NCBI GenBank assembly: GCA_028023455.1
Contig: JAQFVV010006294.1
Span: forward strand, 3,251,001 to 3,315,000
DNA: 64,000 nucleotides
Origin: Epiperipatus broadwayi
Lineage: Eukaryota; Onychophora; Udeonychophora; Euonychophora; Peripatidae
Reading direction: 5' to 3'
The first letter of the stretch is position 1; every line of letters begins with the position of its first letter. Shown here one piece after another: positions 13,130 to 26,049 of the stretch. Made by a program: the position numbers and the translations under genes. The notes under the pieces were generated by a model, which saw nothing but the letters and a program-made list of their open reading frames with translations, was not told the DNA's origin and made no database searches.

Positions 13130-15588
13130 AATATTAGATATGACGAAAAATATGGCTGAAAGGTGGATCACTAAAGAAGTCAATGCTCATCCTTACCTAG
13201 GCAATACTTTATGTTAAAAAAATTTTTTTTTGTTTAGGAAGGAGGCAAATGTACATATATGTATCTAATTAATATTCTTAAATTTAAAAAAATTTTTTTT
13301 TGTTTTTATATATTGTAATCGGCCGCTTATTGAACCGATCGTATAGGGATTGAGAGCTCCGAAATAAACATGATATAGCGTAAAGCTTTATTTAATTTCC
13401 TATATCGATAGTTGTTCATTATCAACACAAGGGGGCGCCAGATACGATGATTTAATTTACAATTTAATTTCTCGCATCACCTTACGTCATATCAAAACGA
13501 TTTCGAAGTCTTATCCCACCATAAGCTCAAACTCCCAGCATGGACCAATAAGGGTCACTCAGGGTCGCGATGAAATTATTTCAAAAATATCATTCTGGTA
13601 AAAGACACAATAATAACCAATAGAGAAGAAGCTTGGTTGGTTTATAGATCGGTCCGAGTATTGGGCCGGGACATTGGTTATTTGCAACTAGTACGAATGT
13701 TTGATTTATGCGTCCTTATACAAAAAAAATTAGAAGCTTGTAATATCATCCCCCCATTATCATACAGTCCAATAGAATTATTCATATTATCTTTATTGAC
13801 ATTTAAATTACACAGATTAATAATAGACCCTCCCAACTCTTAAACCTATCTTAACTACATAGTAAATAAACATCGTGACTCACGGCACGATGAAGTTTAA
13901 AGAAATAAACAAAACAAAGATAAGAAAGACAAATTTAAAAGTAAACATAATTAATTGCGTGAATAAATTTTACTTATAATACTTAAATATATTTTTAATT
14001 ATAGAGAATGATTTGAGGAATGCTCGACTTGTTTAAGTAATAATGGAATTTATTGAATATAAAAAAAAATGAAACATTAGTTGATAGATTTATTTGCACA
14101 CACATACACGCATTCTTGCACTCGCACAGAAAAGAACATATTATGCATAATAAACATGGATGATATAATATATTTTCTTCTTTTACATTTGAAGTTAGGT
14201 GTGTGTTATATTTTCGTTGCGAAAAGAAAACAATAGTTCTGATCAAAGTTCATAACAGGAAAAGTCCTAAGATTTAAATATGAGGAATTATATAACGTCT
14301 GATATTTTATTTACAGAAGTTGAGGTTAAAATATTAATATTCAAATATGAGGGATTATGGATCATTTTATATTTTGATTTACGAAATGTGAATTTAATTA
14401 GTTATGAGATTGCCTTTTAAAGTATACTTAAAGAATGAATGGGAGCATAAAAGAAATAAAATGTTTACCTAGGATTTTGCGTAGTCTTCTGCTGCTTCTA
14501 ATTTGATGAGGGTTCGAACCGGTTGGATACTGTTTCCATAATAAGTGGTTATTTATTTTATATAAGTTCAGCATAGTATATTTGGACGATTCTTGTAAGT
14601 TAGACGGGACAACGTCATTGGACTGATTGGAGTACGATGTTTGGATGACACTGTGGTTGATTATTCATAGCGGTGGAGATGTTCTGGCAGCGGAGCGTCG
14701 ATCAATCACTGAGGGGTTTCTTAGCCCATCATGACTATCGACGCTCTAAAGGTTAATTTCACAGTGGTCATATTGGATAACAAAAAAAATTACAGTTGTA
14801 GCTTCTGGAAGAATTTTAACAAAAACTATAAGCAAAACAAAACAAAGAATGTAAAAAACTGTAACCAAGCATTTTAAGGTTAATCAAAGTTTTTTTTTAA
14901 GGTCAATCAAGGTGAAGACAAAGACTAAGACTCATATTTATATGGGTTGGCTATTATCTGAGGATCCAATCTCCCCCCAGAGTTCAATATTCTCTGAGTT
15001 GTCGTTGGGGTCCGTGTCCTACGTAATGTTCATTCAATCCATATGCTTGAGGCAATCTTAGGTTTAGGCAATCTCATATTGCAATCTCAGTTAAAAAATT
15101 TATACTTATTCACACCTTTGATGCATACGTGCGTGTGTGTTTTAAGAGAACAATACACTCTTACATTAGTTTAAAAGTCGAGCATTTAATCTCAAAATCA
15201 CCTCTATAAGCTTTTAACTTTTGCTATAGTTATAATTTAAAATAAACCCTTTTCTTAATTACCCCCGCGGCATATACAAGTAGAATTATTTATTGAGATT
15301 TAGAATGGCATATTAGTAATATTTTAATATTTTTATTTTTTAGAGGATATTATTACAATAAATTATATGAAAGCCTTAAATTATTTAATTAGAATTATTA
15401 ACATTTTTATTAACTATTTAATCAGAAATATTAGCATTTTATTTTATATTATATTTTATAAAGTATTGAAAGAAAATATATTTACAATTTATCATAAATT
15501 GAAAGTAAATAAAATATAGAGTATTTACACTGCATGTGTGTGTGGGTATAAACATGTACTGACTTTGTCTCGGTACAATATATATATA
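13130..15588. other. Unassigned insert region within the giant-LTR element
   Basis: No protein motif recognised. The 13310-13860 part is less AT-rich than its surroundings. On the minus strand it contains TCTGGCGCCCCCTTGTG at about 13429-13445, which resembles a primer-binding site facing left. A hairpin-rich block lies at 14650-14770. These suggest that one or more other elements inserted here and replaced or separated the pol region. I cannot delimit them. Confidence 0.5.
14650..14770. repeat. Imperfect inverted repeat (hairpin)
   Basis: Inner stem GAGCGTCGAT (14693-14702) pairs with ATCGACGCTC (14737-14746), ten perfect base pairs. Flanking sequence also pairs: ATGACACTGTG on the left against CACAGTGGTCAT on the right. 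Could be a small foldback element or a structured transcript. No TSD recognised. Confidence 0.65.
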
Positions 15589-18500
15589 GGTTTGTGTGTG
15601 AGTGTTGTATATAGTTAATAAACAATGGTTATTAATAGGCAATAGTAAGGAGAGAATGTTACAATAAATAATATTTAATATAATGGTCTATTATTATTAA
15701 ATAAAGCATTCAGTTATTTAGCTTTATTTTTTTAAAAATAAAACAAACTGGAAAGAAAGTGTAAGAAGATCTATAAATTAATAGATAAAATGCACACATG
15801 TGAGTATGGCTGTGTAAACAAAAAACATTTTTTACACATCTCTATTGACTATAGATTGCAAGCTCTTGTTTTTTTGTTATCTGGATTTTAGATTGTCCAA
15901 AGAGGAAGGGAAAAATGCTTTGACAGAATAAATATAATTATTAATCTTCTTATTAATTACTATGGATCATCGACTTGTGAGGTTCTGATTTTTATCTCAA
16001 AATGAGTTATTTTTGATAGATTTTTTTAAATCAGAAAGTCAAAATATAAAGAGTATTAATAAAGGCAGTTAAAGTTAAAGAAATGGGCAGTTAAAAGTTA
16101 AAGTTTTGGCAGTGAAAAAGGCAGTTTGCAGTTAGCAGCAGTTTTTTCATCTGTTTTTAAGCTCAGAATGAGCTATTGATTTTTATTTTTTTAAAAAGTT
16201 AAGGAAGAAAATGTGAGCTTTTGCTTTAAAAACAGCATAAAAGAAGATGTGTGCCTTTATAAATAATCTCACAGCAAAATTAATCTAAAGAGATGGATCA
16301 AAATTTAATCTCTTAAAAGAAGTTGGTGAAATAATATAAAAAATGGTATTTATATATTTTGGCTGTTTGTGAAACAATGAAGATACAGTGCTAATTTTGC
16401 CATTTTGTTCCTTGATGCCTCACATCATGGGTTAAACTCACCAATATAATATGTGGACTCATATACAAGTCTTTAATAACCAAAGAATGGCTGAGGTTAA
16501 AGCCAATTACATATGCTATCTGAGGGGCTTCTTTTTTGTCTCCTGGCCCATTAAAGGAACATCATCTTTGAATGGAGGAAGAAGAGGAAAGAAGAGAAGA
16601 AAGATGTATAAAGCCATGCAGCCAACCTCAATTAATCTATAAATCAGTTTTTTTTAAAAAAAGTTTTTTTCATATTTATCGGTGTCTGCAATAACTCTTT
16701 TAAATGGTAGGAACAAACAAACCAACCAGTTCATATTTATCAAAAGTGTCTGCAATAATTTTCAAAATGGTAGGAACAAGCAAACCAACCAGTTGAAGCT
16801 ATAAATATGAGGACAGTCTGATATTTGAACCCAGAACATTAATAACTGAAAATGGATCGGGTAACTTTAAAATTTGACTAACAATTTTTTTTATTTACTT
16901 ATTAAAAGTAAACTTTGATTTCTACAGTCAAGCATTTTTTTTCTTTTTGATATATAAACATTAAAATTTTGTTTATTGATCATATTATTATCAATACTGC
17001 ATAACATTACACACGTAGTTTAAAATTCATTAAACTTAATTTTTCGTAATCTTTTGATATTTTTTTAATATTGTAATACTAAAATGTTTTTTATTATTAT
17101 TGTTCTTTATTCATTGTGATAATTGATCAACCTATTAATATATGCTTTATAATGTTTTTTTATTATTTATTTTTGCATATTAAATTTGATATAATTTATT
17201 TTTGCTCAAGGTTGCAATAATATTTTTTATATATGTGATTTATGTATTAATCCATAATATAAGCGCACACATTTTAATATATGTTGACATATCATCAGGT
17301 GTGTGCATGTGTTACTGCTTATACCAACCAATCAAAATAGGTTAGGCAGTTATTTTAAGGTAGAAAATTAAAGAGCAGACTTTCACATATGTATGAAAGT
17401 AAAAAAGCACACACATTACATAAATGAAATTTACCTTTATGACATATAATAAGTAGGGAAAATCTTAAATAAGCATTCAATAGAATTTTTTTTTGTCATT
17501 TTAAGCCAACTTACTTCAGAATATGTAGTAATTTGAGCAGATATATAAAATTAGTTTGTTACGCATATAGTATTAAAATATTTTGTTTAATTATGTATTT
17601 AATTGAGTCAATTGTATAATTAGTAAGACGATTTATTGAAAGGAAGAGTGTGAATAAATATAATTATACTAGTTTGTTACGCATATAGTATTAAAATATT
17701 TTGTTTAATTATGTATTTAATTGAGTCAATTGTATAATTAGTAAGACGATTTATTGAAAGGAAGAGTGTGAATAAATATAATTATACTGTATTTAGTTTT
17801 CGAGTTAATATTAGTAGTATTGTTAATATTTTTTATTTTAATCTTGTTTGGATTATAATTAATCATCATCACCCATAAATGTTAAGCGTTGGATAGTGAT
17901 TTACATATAAGGATGTTTGAGATCACGCTTGAAGACATAGAACCAAGTTTTGAATAATTATAGGTTTATAGTAAAAAAGCTAAAATTTTATATGGTGCCC
18001 ATGAGTTTTGACCATCATCGTCAATGGTGTATATTACTGGTTAAATCACCGTTTAAGCATAATACTGTTCAAATAAATAATGATAGATTTATCAGAATCT
18101 AGATTTTATGATATAAGATTAGTTATGATCACCAACATCACTAAATAAATAGTAATAATTAAATCCAATCTTAAATGTAATTAATATGTTTAGTAAATAG
18201 GGGTTTATAAAAAGTTGAATATCATGTGGTGAGATTCGTGATCATCATTCATCATCACTGGTAAATATTAATGATGGATTCATAATTTTAACTATAAAAG
18301 TATTTTAAGTAAATAACCATAAATGTATATAAGTGCTAGGGAGTATTATAATTAAATCCCAGTTTAAACATAATATGATTTTAAGAAGGTGCCTATATGT
18401 TTATAAAAGATAAATTTGTTGTTATGAGTTTATTACTAAAGCTGTGGATGGAATTATCATCATCATCATTATATTACGATGAATAATTAATTAAACATCA

Positions 18501-19423
18501 TTATATTATGATGAATAATTAAATTAAATAACTAGGTTTAATGACCATATATGTAAGTAATTGTCTTCACTATGTTTGTTTGGAAGCCATTAGTAAGAGC
18601 ATTCATGCATCTGTACATCAATATATTTAAACTGAGCTGGTAATATCTATAAGTGTTGGATATATAAATTTTATGGTATTGGGATCTTATAATTTTATTG
18701 ACACGGATAAAATAAAAGTATGTCATTTTTTGTTGTTATTCATTAAAATGCATGTGTAGTAAAGAAGGTACTGAATGGGTTTGAACCTGGTACACTATGA
18801 ACAGATAATATTTAACTAGGTTTAAAACAATCTAGTGGCGCCCAGGGAAATCACATGTACTTAGCTAAACTGAATAAAAGTGATCAAGTCCCTTTTCCAA
18901 CTTGTTAACTTTTTTTGATATATTTTAAAATAGCACCAGTCTGTGCATGTGACCATGAATGGTCTTATATATGGAAAGAGGAATGGGAAGGATTCTTTGT
19001 TGAAAGAACCTATTATTGGAGATAGGCATAATGCACTCCATGGATTTCATTGTAATTTTGTTCAGTTGTTATGGCTAATATTGGTTTATCTGATGACAAT
19101 GGCTAGTGTATTTTGTTGGTTACAATAGCTTCCCCATATCGAAATATTTTAAATCTTAAATGATGACTGATGAATTTTCATTTTTATTTTATGTGTTGAG
19201 AAATGGGATAATTTATTTATCTCATTATTGGCGTGACTAAATTAATGTTTATGATAGTTGCAAACGGGCTATGGTGTTATATTTAATTAGTTACAAATGG
19301 ATGCCCAACTAAAGCATGATATGTATATTACCATGTTTTTATTCATATATTAGCATCCTCGTTATTTAGTTACAAATTATAGCGGCTATCATAGTAATTT
19401 CATTTCATTTTTATATGGTTACA
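15589..19423 (+). repeat. Putative 3' LTR (about 3.8 kb)
   Basis: Second copy of the long repeat, ending ATGGTTACA at 19423. It is longer than the left copy mostly because of a 118-bp tandem duplication (17553-17670 and 17671-17788, opening AGTTTGTTACGCATATAG) that is absent from the left copy. No polypurine tract is evident just upstream, where the sequence is a TA run. This weakens the exact left boundary. Confidence 0.62.
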
Positions 19424-19819
19424 ATATATTGAGGTAAGATTTCTATCTATTTTTACACATATTAAATTATAACACTTGATAGATTATAGAATTCATCTTA
19501 TATGTTATATATTGTTGATTAACCATTGTTATATGTTATTTCAGCATGAATGCCTCATCAACTAGTATAAATTCTTTTATTTATCATATATGTATTTAAA
19601 CATAGATTGGATTAAATCAAATAGGTTGCCTTTGTAGGAATAAATTGCAATATTATTATAAATAAGAGTCAGAATCGCAATCATGTTAAATCATTAATAT
19701 TTATTTTTCTTGTATATTCCATGATTTTGTGAATAACGAGTGTCATAAATGGATTTCTACCATAGGGTAAAGGGATATGGATCTATAGAATTGTTATCTG
19801 ATGGAATGATAGAAATTTA

Positions 19820-19850
<31 letters not shown>

Positions 19851-20859
19851 GTTGTTGTTGTTGTTGTTGTTATTATTATTAAAAAATACTTTATTTCTAT
19901 TTATTATTTGTTAATAAATATTAAATAGTTTACATTATTCTGGTCTCTGGTTTATTGAGTTGTCATGGCATTCAACAATCCACTAATAATGGTAATATGC
20001 ACACACCTATTTCATTTTCATATAATAATTTTATGGTAAATTAAGTCAATGCTGGTTGTAACTTATACAGAGGTGCGGAATTTGCTTTGGGTATCTGGTC
20101 ATACCTGCTAAGGGAGTCAAAAGCAGTATTCTGCCTGGGCTCGAATATTAGGGCATAAAGGAATCAGAAAGGGGTGAGAGGTGGATGAACTAACCTAAAC
20201 TGTGTTTGGTATTATTAAATAGATATAGAGCTAGTCAATTAAAAGTATATACAATCATTGATTAGGCATTTCATCAAGTTTTCATCAGCATCCTATGCGA
20301 AGATCAAAGTCTGACCATAATTAGATGCAACTTTTTCTTTTTCCAACCTGGTAGAACTCTGCGGGCCATTACATCTGGTGCAACCATTTAGGACACATTG
20401 ACCATAGTTCCCAGATTGTTACATTTGCATTGTATCCTAGTCTCCAGACTTTTTCCTGACCATTACATAACGTTTTTATTTTAGGAATAAAATAATACAT
20501 TTAAAATCACACCTGTATTCTGGTGTGCAAATTCTCATAGTTGTATTAATTTAAATCTGTGATAAAGAATTGGAAATAGTTAATTTTTATAAACTAAATA
20601 ATTTCATATATTGTTCATTCTTAAATATAGAGCTTTCTACTGGAATTTTTAGTAATTTGTTATATTTACTTTCATCTGGAAACTATAATTCTTGATATGT
20701 GCACTTACTTGCAATAATTCTGACCATTTACCTTTCCTGTTTTATATGTTGTGTGTTTCTATTAATTTTTTTTTTTATTTGAGGAAGGAGATTAAAAAAT
20801 AATTTCTATTTTTTGTAACAACTTTTTTTTGGTATTTTTTTATTTATTTAATTTTTTTT
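19424..20859. other. Unrecognised sequence with a trinucleotide microsatellite
   Basis: Contains a (TTA)n-(TTG)n-(TTA)n microsatellite at about 19818-19880. A slightly more GC-rich stretch at 20060-20470 is of unknown origin. No gene recognised. Confidence 0.6.
19818..19880. repeat. Compound trinucleotide microsatellite
   Basis: About ten ATT units are followed by seven TTG units and then three ATT units. Confidence 0.95.
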
Positions 20860-23800
20860 TTTCACTTTCATTTAATATATCATTTTTAACCCTTATTAAT
20901 TCTCTACAGAATGATAGTATCTCCAAGCATAATCCAGTTTCTCACATTACTAACTTCTTCACATTACTTCAGCAAAATTCTTGCTCTCATCTTTTTTTTT
21001 TTTATAGGTCTTTTCATCTATGATAATCTTTTCTAGAAATTTAGCTCCGTTTCATTTCAATCTCTAATTTTTTTTATTAATGCCAATTTCTGGTTTTATT
21101 TTTTTCACCTCATTGTTCCCATCCAACATATATCTTTTCTGTATTATTCTTATATTAGGTGTCCAAATCTTACATCACTACACAGGAATTGATAAAACAC
21201 ATCTGTTGAAAACTTTTCTTTTCAAACACATAGGTAGGCATATACTGTGCTACTTCTATCAAAATAATATTAAAATTAATCATATATCTATCATTAACTC
21301 CTTAATATTCTGTCCAAGATATTTATAGATAGTAATTTCTTTTAATTTTATTATTATTAGTCTTTATTTTTTTTGTGTGAAATGCCATTTAAAATTACTT
21401 TAGTTGTTTTTTTTTTAGTACAGTATTTATCTTTAAAAAGTCTAATTTTCTTTTACTCTTGCAACATTGCTTGAAGTTTAAAGTATTGTTTACAAAAACA
21501 GTTATAATTTAGGTGATTTATATTATCTTCATTTATTTTTATTGTTTTAGCTTCCCATTTTAATTTACAATATGATTCCCGTAAAATTACAGCAAAAAGT
21601 TTTTGAAACATGGCATTAGCCAGTTTAATGTCCATATAAGTGGTAATTTTCTTAGTGTCAGGATATATTCTTAGCACTACTATAACATTTTGATAAATTT
21701 CTTCTAATTTTCACAATATTCTGGATCTATGTTTTGCTGTTTCAAAGCTTTAATTGCAGAGAACATGCTTATAAAATCTAGTACCTTTTCATAATCCTCA
21801 AATTCAAAGTAATGAATAATAGCAGTTTATACGCCTTGGTCTTTTTTATAAATTTTATTAATACTTAGATATGATCTACTATATTAAAACAATATATTTT
21901 TGAATCCAGCTTGTTCATTTTGTTGGATGGAATTCAAAGTTTTCTGTAGATGAGTCATAATAATCTTAGTAAATATATTGTATAGAATTAATAGAAGAAT
22001 GATAGGTCTGTAATTTTTATCTTTTTTTTTCATTGTTCTTAATTATCAATATTACTATTATATTCTTCCAATCATCTAGTATAACTTTATCATTTAGACA
22101 TGGTATATAGTTTTTCCAGCAATTTTTTTATTTCTTTATTTGCTTCTCTTAAGATAAATCAATAATAATTCCAACATTTCTTGAAGCATTTTGAATATTC
22201 ATAAATTTAATTGTATATCTTATTGTTTCATTTAAAATAATTGTCTTTTCAAAAAGCATTGTATGAGCTGCTTTTTATTTCTTACTATACACTTATGGAA
22301 CTCTTTCAATACACTTCATAATATCAATTCTCTTTTTAGTAAAAGGGTCATCACTACTTATTATTGTTGAAGTAAGTTTTCAATATCAGTATATTAATAA
22401 ATTTGAAGAAATTATAGCTCCAATCATCATGCAAATACATTTTTAACTAGCACCAACTTACTTCATGGAATAATTGTCACATCATTCAGTATATTCCAGG
22501 AGTAACTTCTTTATCAGCTGCTTTGGAGCACTGCCAAATAATTCACACAAATATAACAGCTGCATGACTTACATTAATACTGTATTAGCAACTCTCTTAT
22601 TAGTAAAACATGGATGTTTAGTGCTGTGATTGTTATTGTAAATTAGCCTATTTCAGAATAGCTATATGCAAATTAAAGTAGAATCAGAAAGTCATATTAA
22701 AAAATTTAAGTGGGAAACCTAACATCAAAATATATAATAAATGGATCAGCATATTAAATTCAAAGATGTTAGTTTCAAATTTTATCTGTAATACAATTTT
22801 TACTACGATTGTCATGCAACATGAAAAACTTGACAAATCATTTTGTAGTATACACAGAGTATTGCAGCCATAGTAGATAATGTAGTACACTTGACAATTT
22901 GATATATCTTCATATTTATTTACCTCTAATTCAAGATATAATTTATTTTATTATATATTTTGATGTTCGATTTTTTAATTAAGATTTTTAATAATATGAA
23001 TCTTTGATTGTACCTTCATTTGCATATATTTGAATTGAAATAGACTAATTTATATTAGGCATTTATAACATTAGTATTTAAACTTTGACATCAAAACAGT
23101 CATCATTACATAAATTATGCAACTTATATTTGCATGGATTGTTAGCTATGCTTCAAGACAGCAGATAGGGAAAATTATTTTAGAAATGCATGGAAAAGGC
23201 AGAATGATTTGTCAATTTTTTTCAGATAATATGGCAACTGTGAAGTAAAAAAATGGATCATACCCAATGATTGGTACTGACATCTTTTTAATATTTACAT
23301 TTCATTTACAGTGTATTAATCTATTTTCAGTACCAAAATACTGTATCATACTTTTAAGACTTTAGTTTTTTCTATAGCTTTTTTTTGTCAATCCACAGTT
23401 TTATTTTCTTATATTATCATTAATTTTTTTCATAGCCAATTTATGTTGTTTTAAATGGATCATTTTTAAATATTTTTCTCTCTCACTATTTTTCCCCATA
23501 CATTATCATATTTCAGTTGAAAATTTGCTAATGAATTATTGCAATTTTTTTATTATAAAATGTCAGTTTATCTTTTAGTTGATCTCATTCTTATCTGAGC
23601 TGTCATCAAAATCTTTTAATATTTTTAAATGATTTGTAAGTTCTATCTCAAACTCATTAAATAATTTTGAAGCTTAAGAATATTGACAGTTAACTGTATC
23701 TTTCCTAATAGTTTTTGTTACTATAGCTTTGCATTAACATATAATATCATAGCATCTCATTCATTGATGATCACTTTTTATAAGTAGTACATTGCAATCT

Positions 23801-24480
23801 TAAAATATATTTTCATTTCTGATTTAATTTTTTTAAAAAGAAAAACAAAAATTCATAATATACAGATTTCTTATTCAACTCTCTCTTTTTTTTCTCTATA
23901 TTTAAATATACCCACATTGGTTTCATCCTTTAATTGTTTTTCAATTCTAGCATTAAAATCTCATCTTAACAATTTTCAATTGTTGTGTGATCTGTTAAAA
24001 AAGTATTCTACACATTTAAATTCAAATCTTTAATTTTTCATCAGACTGATACCTTTTGGGACACAATTTAAATTATCTGTTTTGATATTTTCCATTAAGT
24101 TGAATAAATAACTCATCTTGCCACTCCCTCTGATATTCCATCAATGTTCACAGACTTTTTTTTTATATTGTTTATAATGAATTCCATATCTTTTGTATTT
24201 CTAATATGTAAATATGTGTACAATTTTCAATTAAATGTTTCTTTACCCATTTTTGTAACTTCAAAGTCTATCAGTGTCCCATTTAGTGTTAGCCAATTTT
24301 TTTATTTCATACAGTTCTTTTTTTTGCTTGAAAATGATCTATAGTTTTTAGTGTTTAAATAAAGGGTTATTATAAAATGTCAGTCTTAAGTCCATAACTC
24401 AATTATACTTGGTACTTTCTGCTTTCAGTCACCAACACTGCCTTAGCTGAAAAATATTATAGCCTCTAGAATGAGGTCAT
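20860..24480 (-). pseudogene. RTE-like LINE relic, copy 1
   Basis: A minus-strand, heavily frameshifted non-LTR retrotransposon of RTE type. Reading right to left: an endonuclease piece near 24040-23940 with NARIEKQLKDETNVG, as in the GDFNAxxG region of AP endonucleases. Next comes an RT motif-A region near 21830-21740 with DYEKVLDFISMFSAIKAL. RT motif B/C surroundings lie at 21677-21453 with LFAVILRESYCKLKWEAK, then NHLNY where a FADD is expected. A C-terminal part follows to about 20870. The same order and spacing recur in the relics at 30.6-33.4 and 46.7-57 kb. Stops and frameshifts everywhere make it non-functional. Clade assignment (RTE) is by motif memory, not by alignment. Confidence 0.72.
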
Positions 24481-26049
24481 AATTAAATTTTTTTCTGTCA
24501 TGATCAAAGATATTAAAGAGAATGACCATTCACACATATGATTGCACATTCATTCCACTTATAAAAATATTCAATGAATGTTTCAGTTAATAAATACCAG
24601 CCATCTAAGAAGGTAGTTTATTGTATTTCTTTGTCTTAAATTTAGATGAAGCCATTAATTTCGCCTTGTTGAATAGTTCATCCATGTTTGTTTATAGTAT
24701 GAAAAAAGCTGCAACAATATGAAAATATGAAATGGACATTGGGAAATTGGCCTGTTTATTTCATATAAGATTTATAAAAAAATCAAAAGGCTTTCAGTTA
24801 ACAACAAATTCCTTTCAGTAGCAAATTAACTATGATCTTACAATTTATATATAGGCATTTCAGTCTCTTATTGCTTGCACACATTTGATGTGATCCTCAA
24901 ATATAGGGGGTGAGCAATCTTTATATAGAGAAGAGCATTTCTAATGCCAGAGCATTTTATTTTTTATGCACTTGCTGTTGCATATCAAACTAACTTATTA
25001 TAATTCATTTCAAGTATTTCTAGTTTTAAGCAAAGGTCTAAATGCAAATCAGTAAGTTGTGTTTGATACTTGAATTTCAAGTATTTTTGAAAAAAGATTT
25101 TCACAATATGTGTCTATACATAGTAAGAATCTATTTCTAGAGCACATTTTAAAAATAAAATATAATTATTTCATCGTTAAATTCCATGATGTTCCATTAT
25201 TCATATATGCTCTTAAAATTACGCCAATTTCTTTTTTTATATTTATAAATCTCCAATTTCAAGCACATTAAATATTTTATTGATTAATTATACAGTCATA
25301 CAAATAAATCACTATAATTACAACAGTATAATGGGGGAGGGCATCAACTGAGTGTCTATGTGGAAGAAAAGACAACTAGCTAAATACATGTGTTCTGGAA
25401 AGATTAAAATCAAAGCGTAACTAAATCATTTTAGCTGCTAAAAGTAGTTCTCGACAGCAGAGTATGTATGAAAATTACATGAAATATGTATATTGGTGAT
25501 TATATATCTTTTCTACATGTGTGTAGTCATGTGTATCAGTTGTATGAGATAGTGTATAGATGGTGGGTGCTTGAAAGTCTGAGTTCAAATCCCCTATATT
25601 TATAAGAACAAAAAATATTTTTTTTATATGTTTCTTTTTTATTCATTATTTTTAGCTACAATATTGTATTTCATTTTTTTCTCAACCTTTTTTTAAAAAT
25701 ATATATTCCATGTTTATATATATGTTTTTGCATGTTTTTTATCCAAGAAGAGAATGAATATCTGATTAGAGAAGTACTACAACCAAATGATATCATTATC
25801 ATAGTTAGTAATAGTTTGCCATTGCTTAATATCTTTATATCATGAGTTTTTTTGGTTTCTTGGCTTTGGAATTGCATCATAAATTTTAATGAGCTTTTTT
25901 TCCTATAAGGGTGATTGATACTAATATATGTATTCATAAGAATAAAATCTTTTCTAATATATTTACTAGTCAATAATTTATTCAAATTTTTTTCAGAAGG
26001 AAAAAGTAATTTGGAATTCTTATAAATATGTTGGACTATTTCCCTCATC
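24481..26049. other. Unrecognised AT-rich sequence
   Basis: No named feature. A minus-strand open frame of 125 codons (25671-26048) is lysine- and isoleucine-rich with no motif I recognise. It overlaps the left edge of the Penelope-like relic and is probably chance. A tRNA B-box-like GAGTTCAAATCCCC at 25581-25594 hints at a degraded SINE, with no convincing A box. Confidence 0.5.

Larger units (their letters stand above)
6983..19423 (+). mobile_element. LTR retrotransposon with giant terminal repeats, decayed
   Basis: A colinear direct repeat of about 3.7 kb occurs at 6983-10699 and 15589-19423. Both copies end in GGTTACA. Directly after the first copy stands ATGACACCCAACATGGGGC, a close match to the TGGCGCCCAACGTGGGGC-type primer-binding site of Ty3-type elements and retroviruses. 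After the second copy the sequence diverges immediately. The interior holds a glutamine-rich repetitive coiled-coil region with stops (12128-13129), read as a gag remnant on the same strand. No protease, RT or integrase is visible. The pol part appears replaced by unrelated sequence at 13.3-15.5 kb. LTRs this long are unusual. The alternative is a segmental duplication whose edge happens to coincide with a PBS. Confidence 0.62.

Noticed and set aside
25520-25600. tRNA gene
   Set aside because: Only a B-box-like motif is convincing; no acceptor stem or A box with proper spacing.
25671-26048. 125-codon minus-strand frame as a host gene
   Set aside because: Composition is that of translated AT-rich DNA, no motif is seen, and the right end overlaps the Penelope relic.
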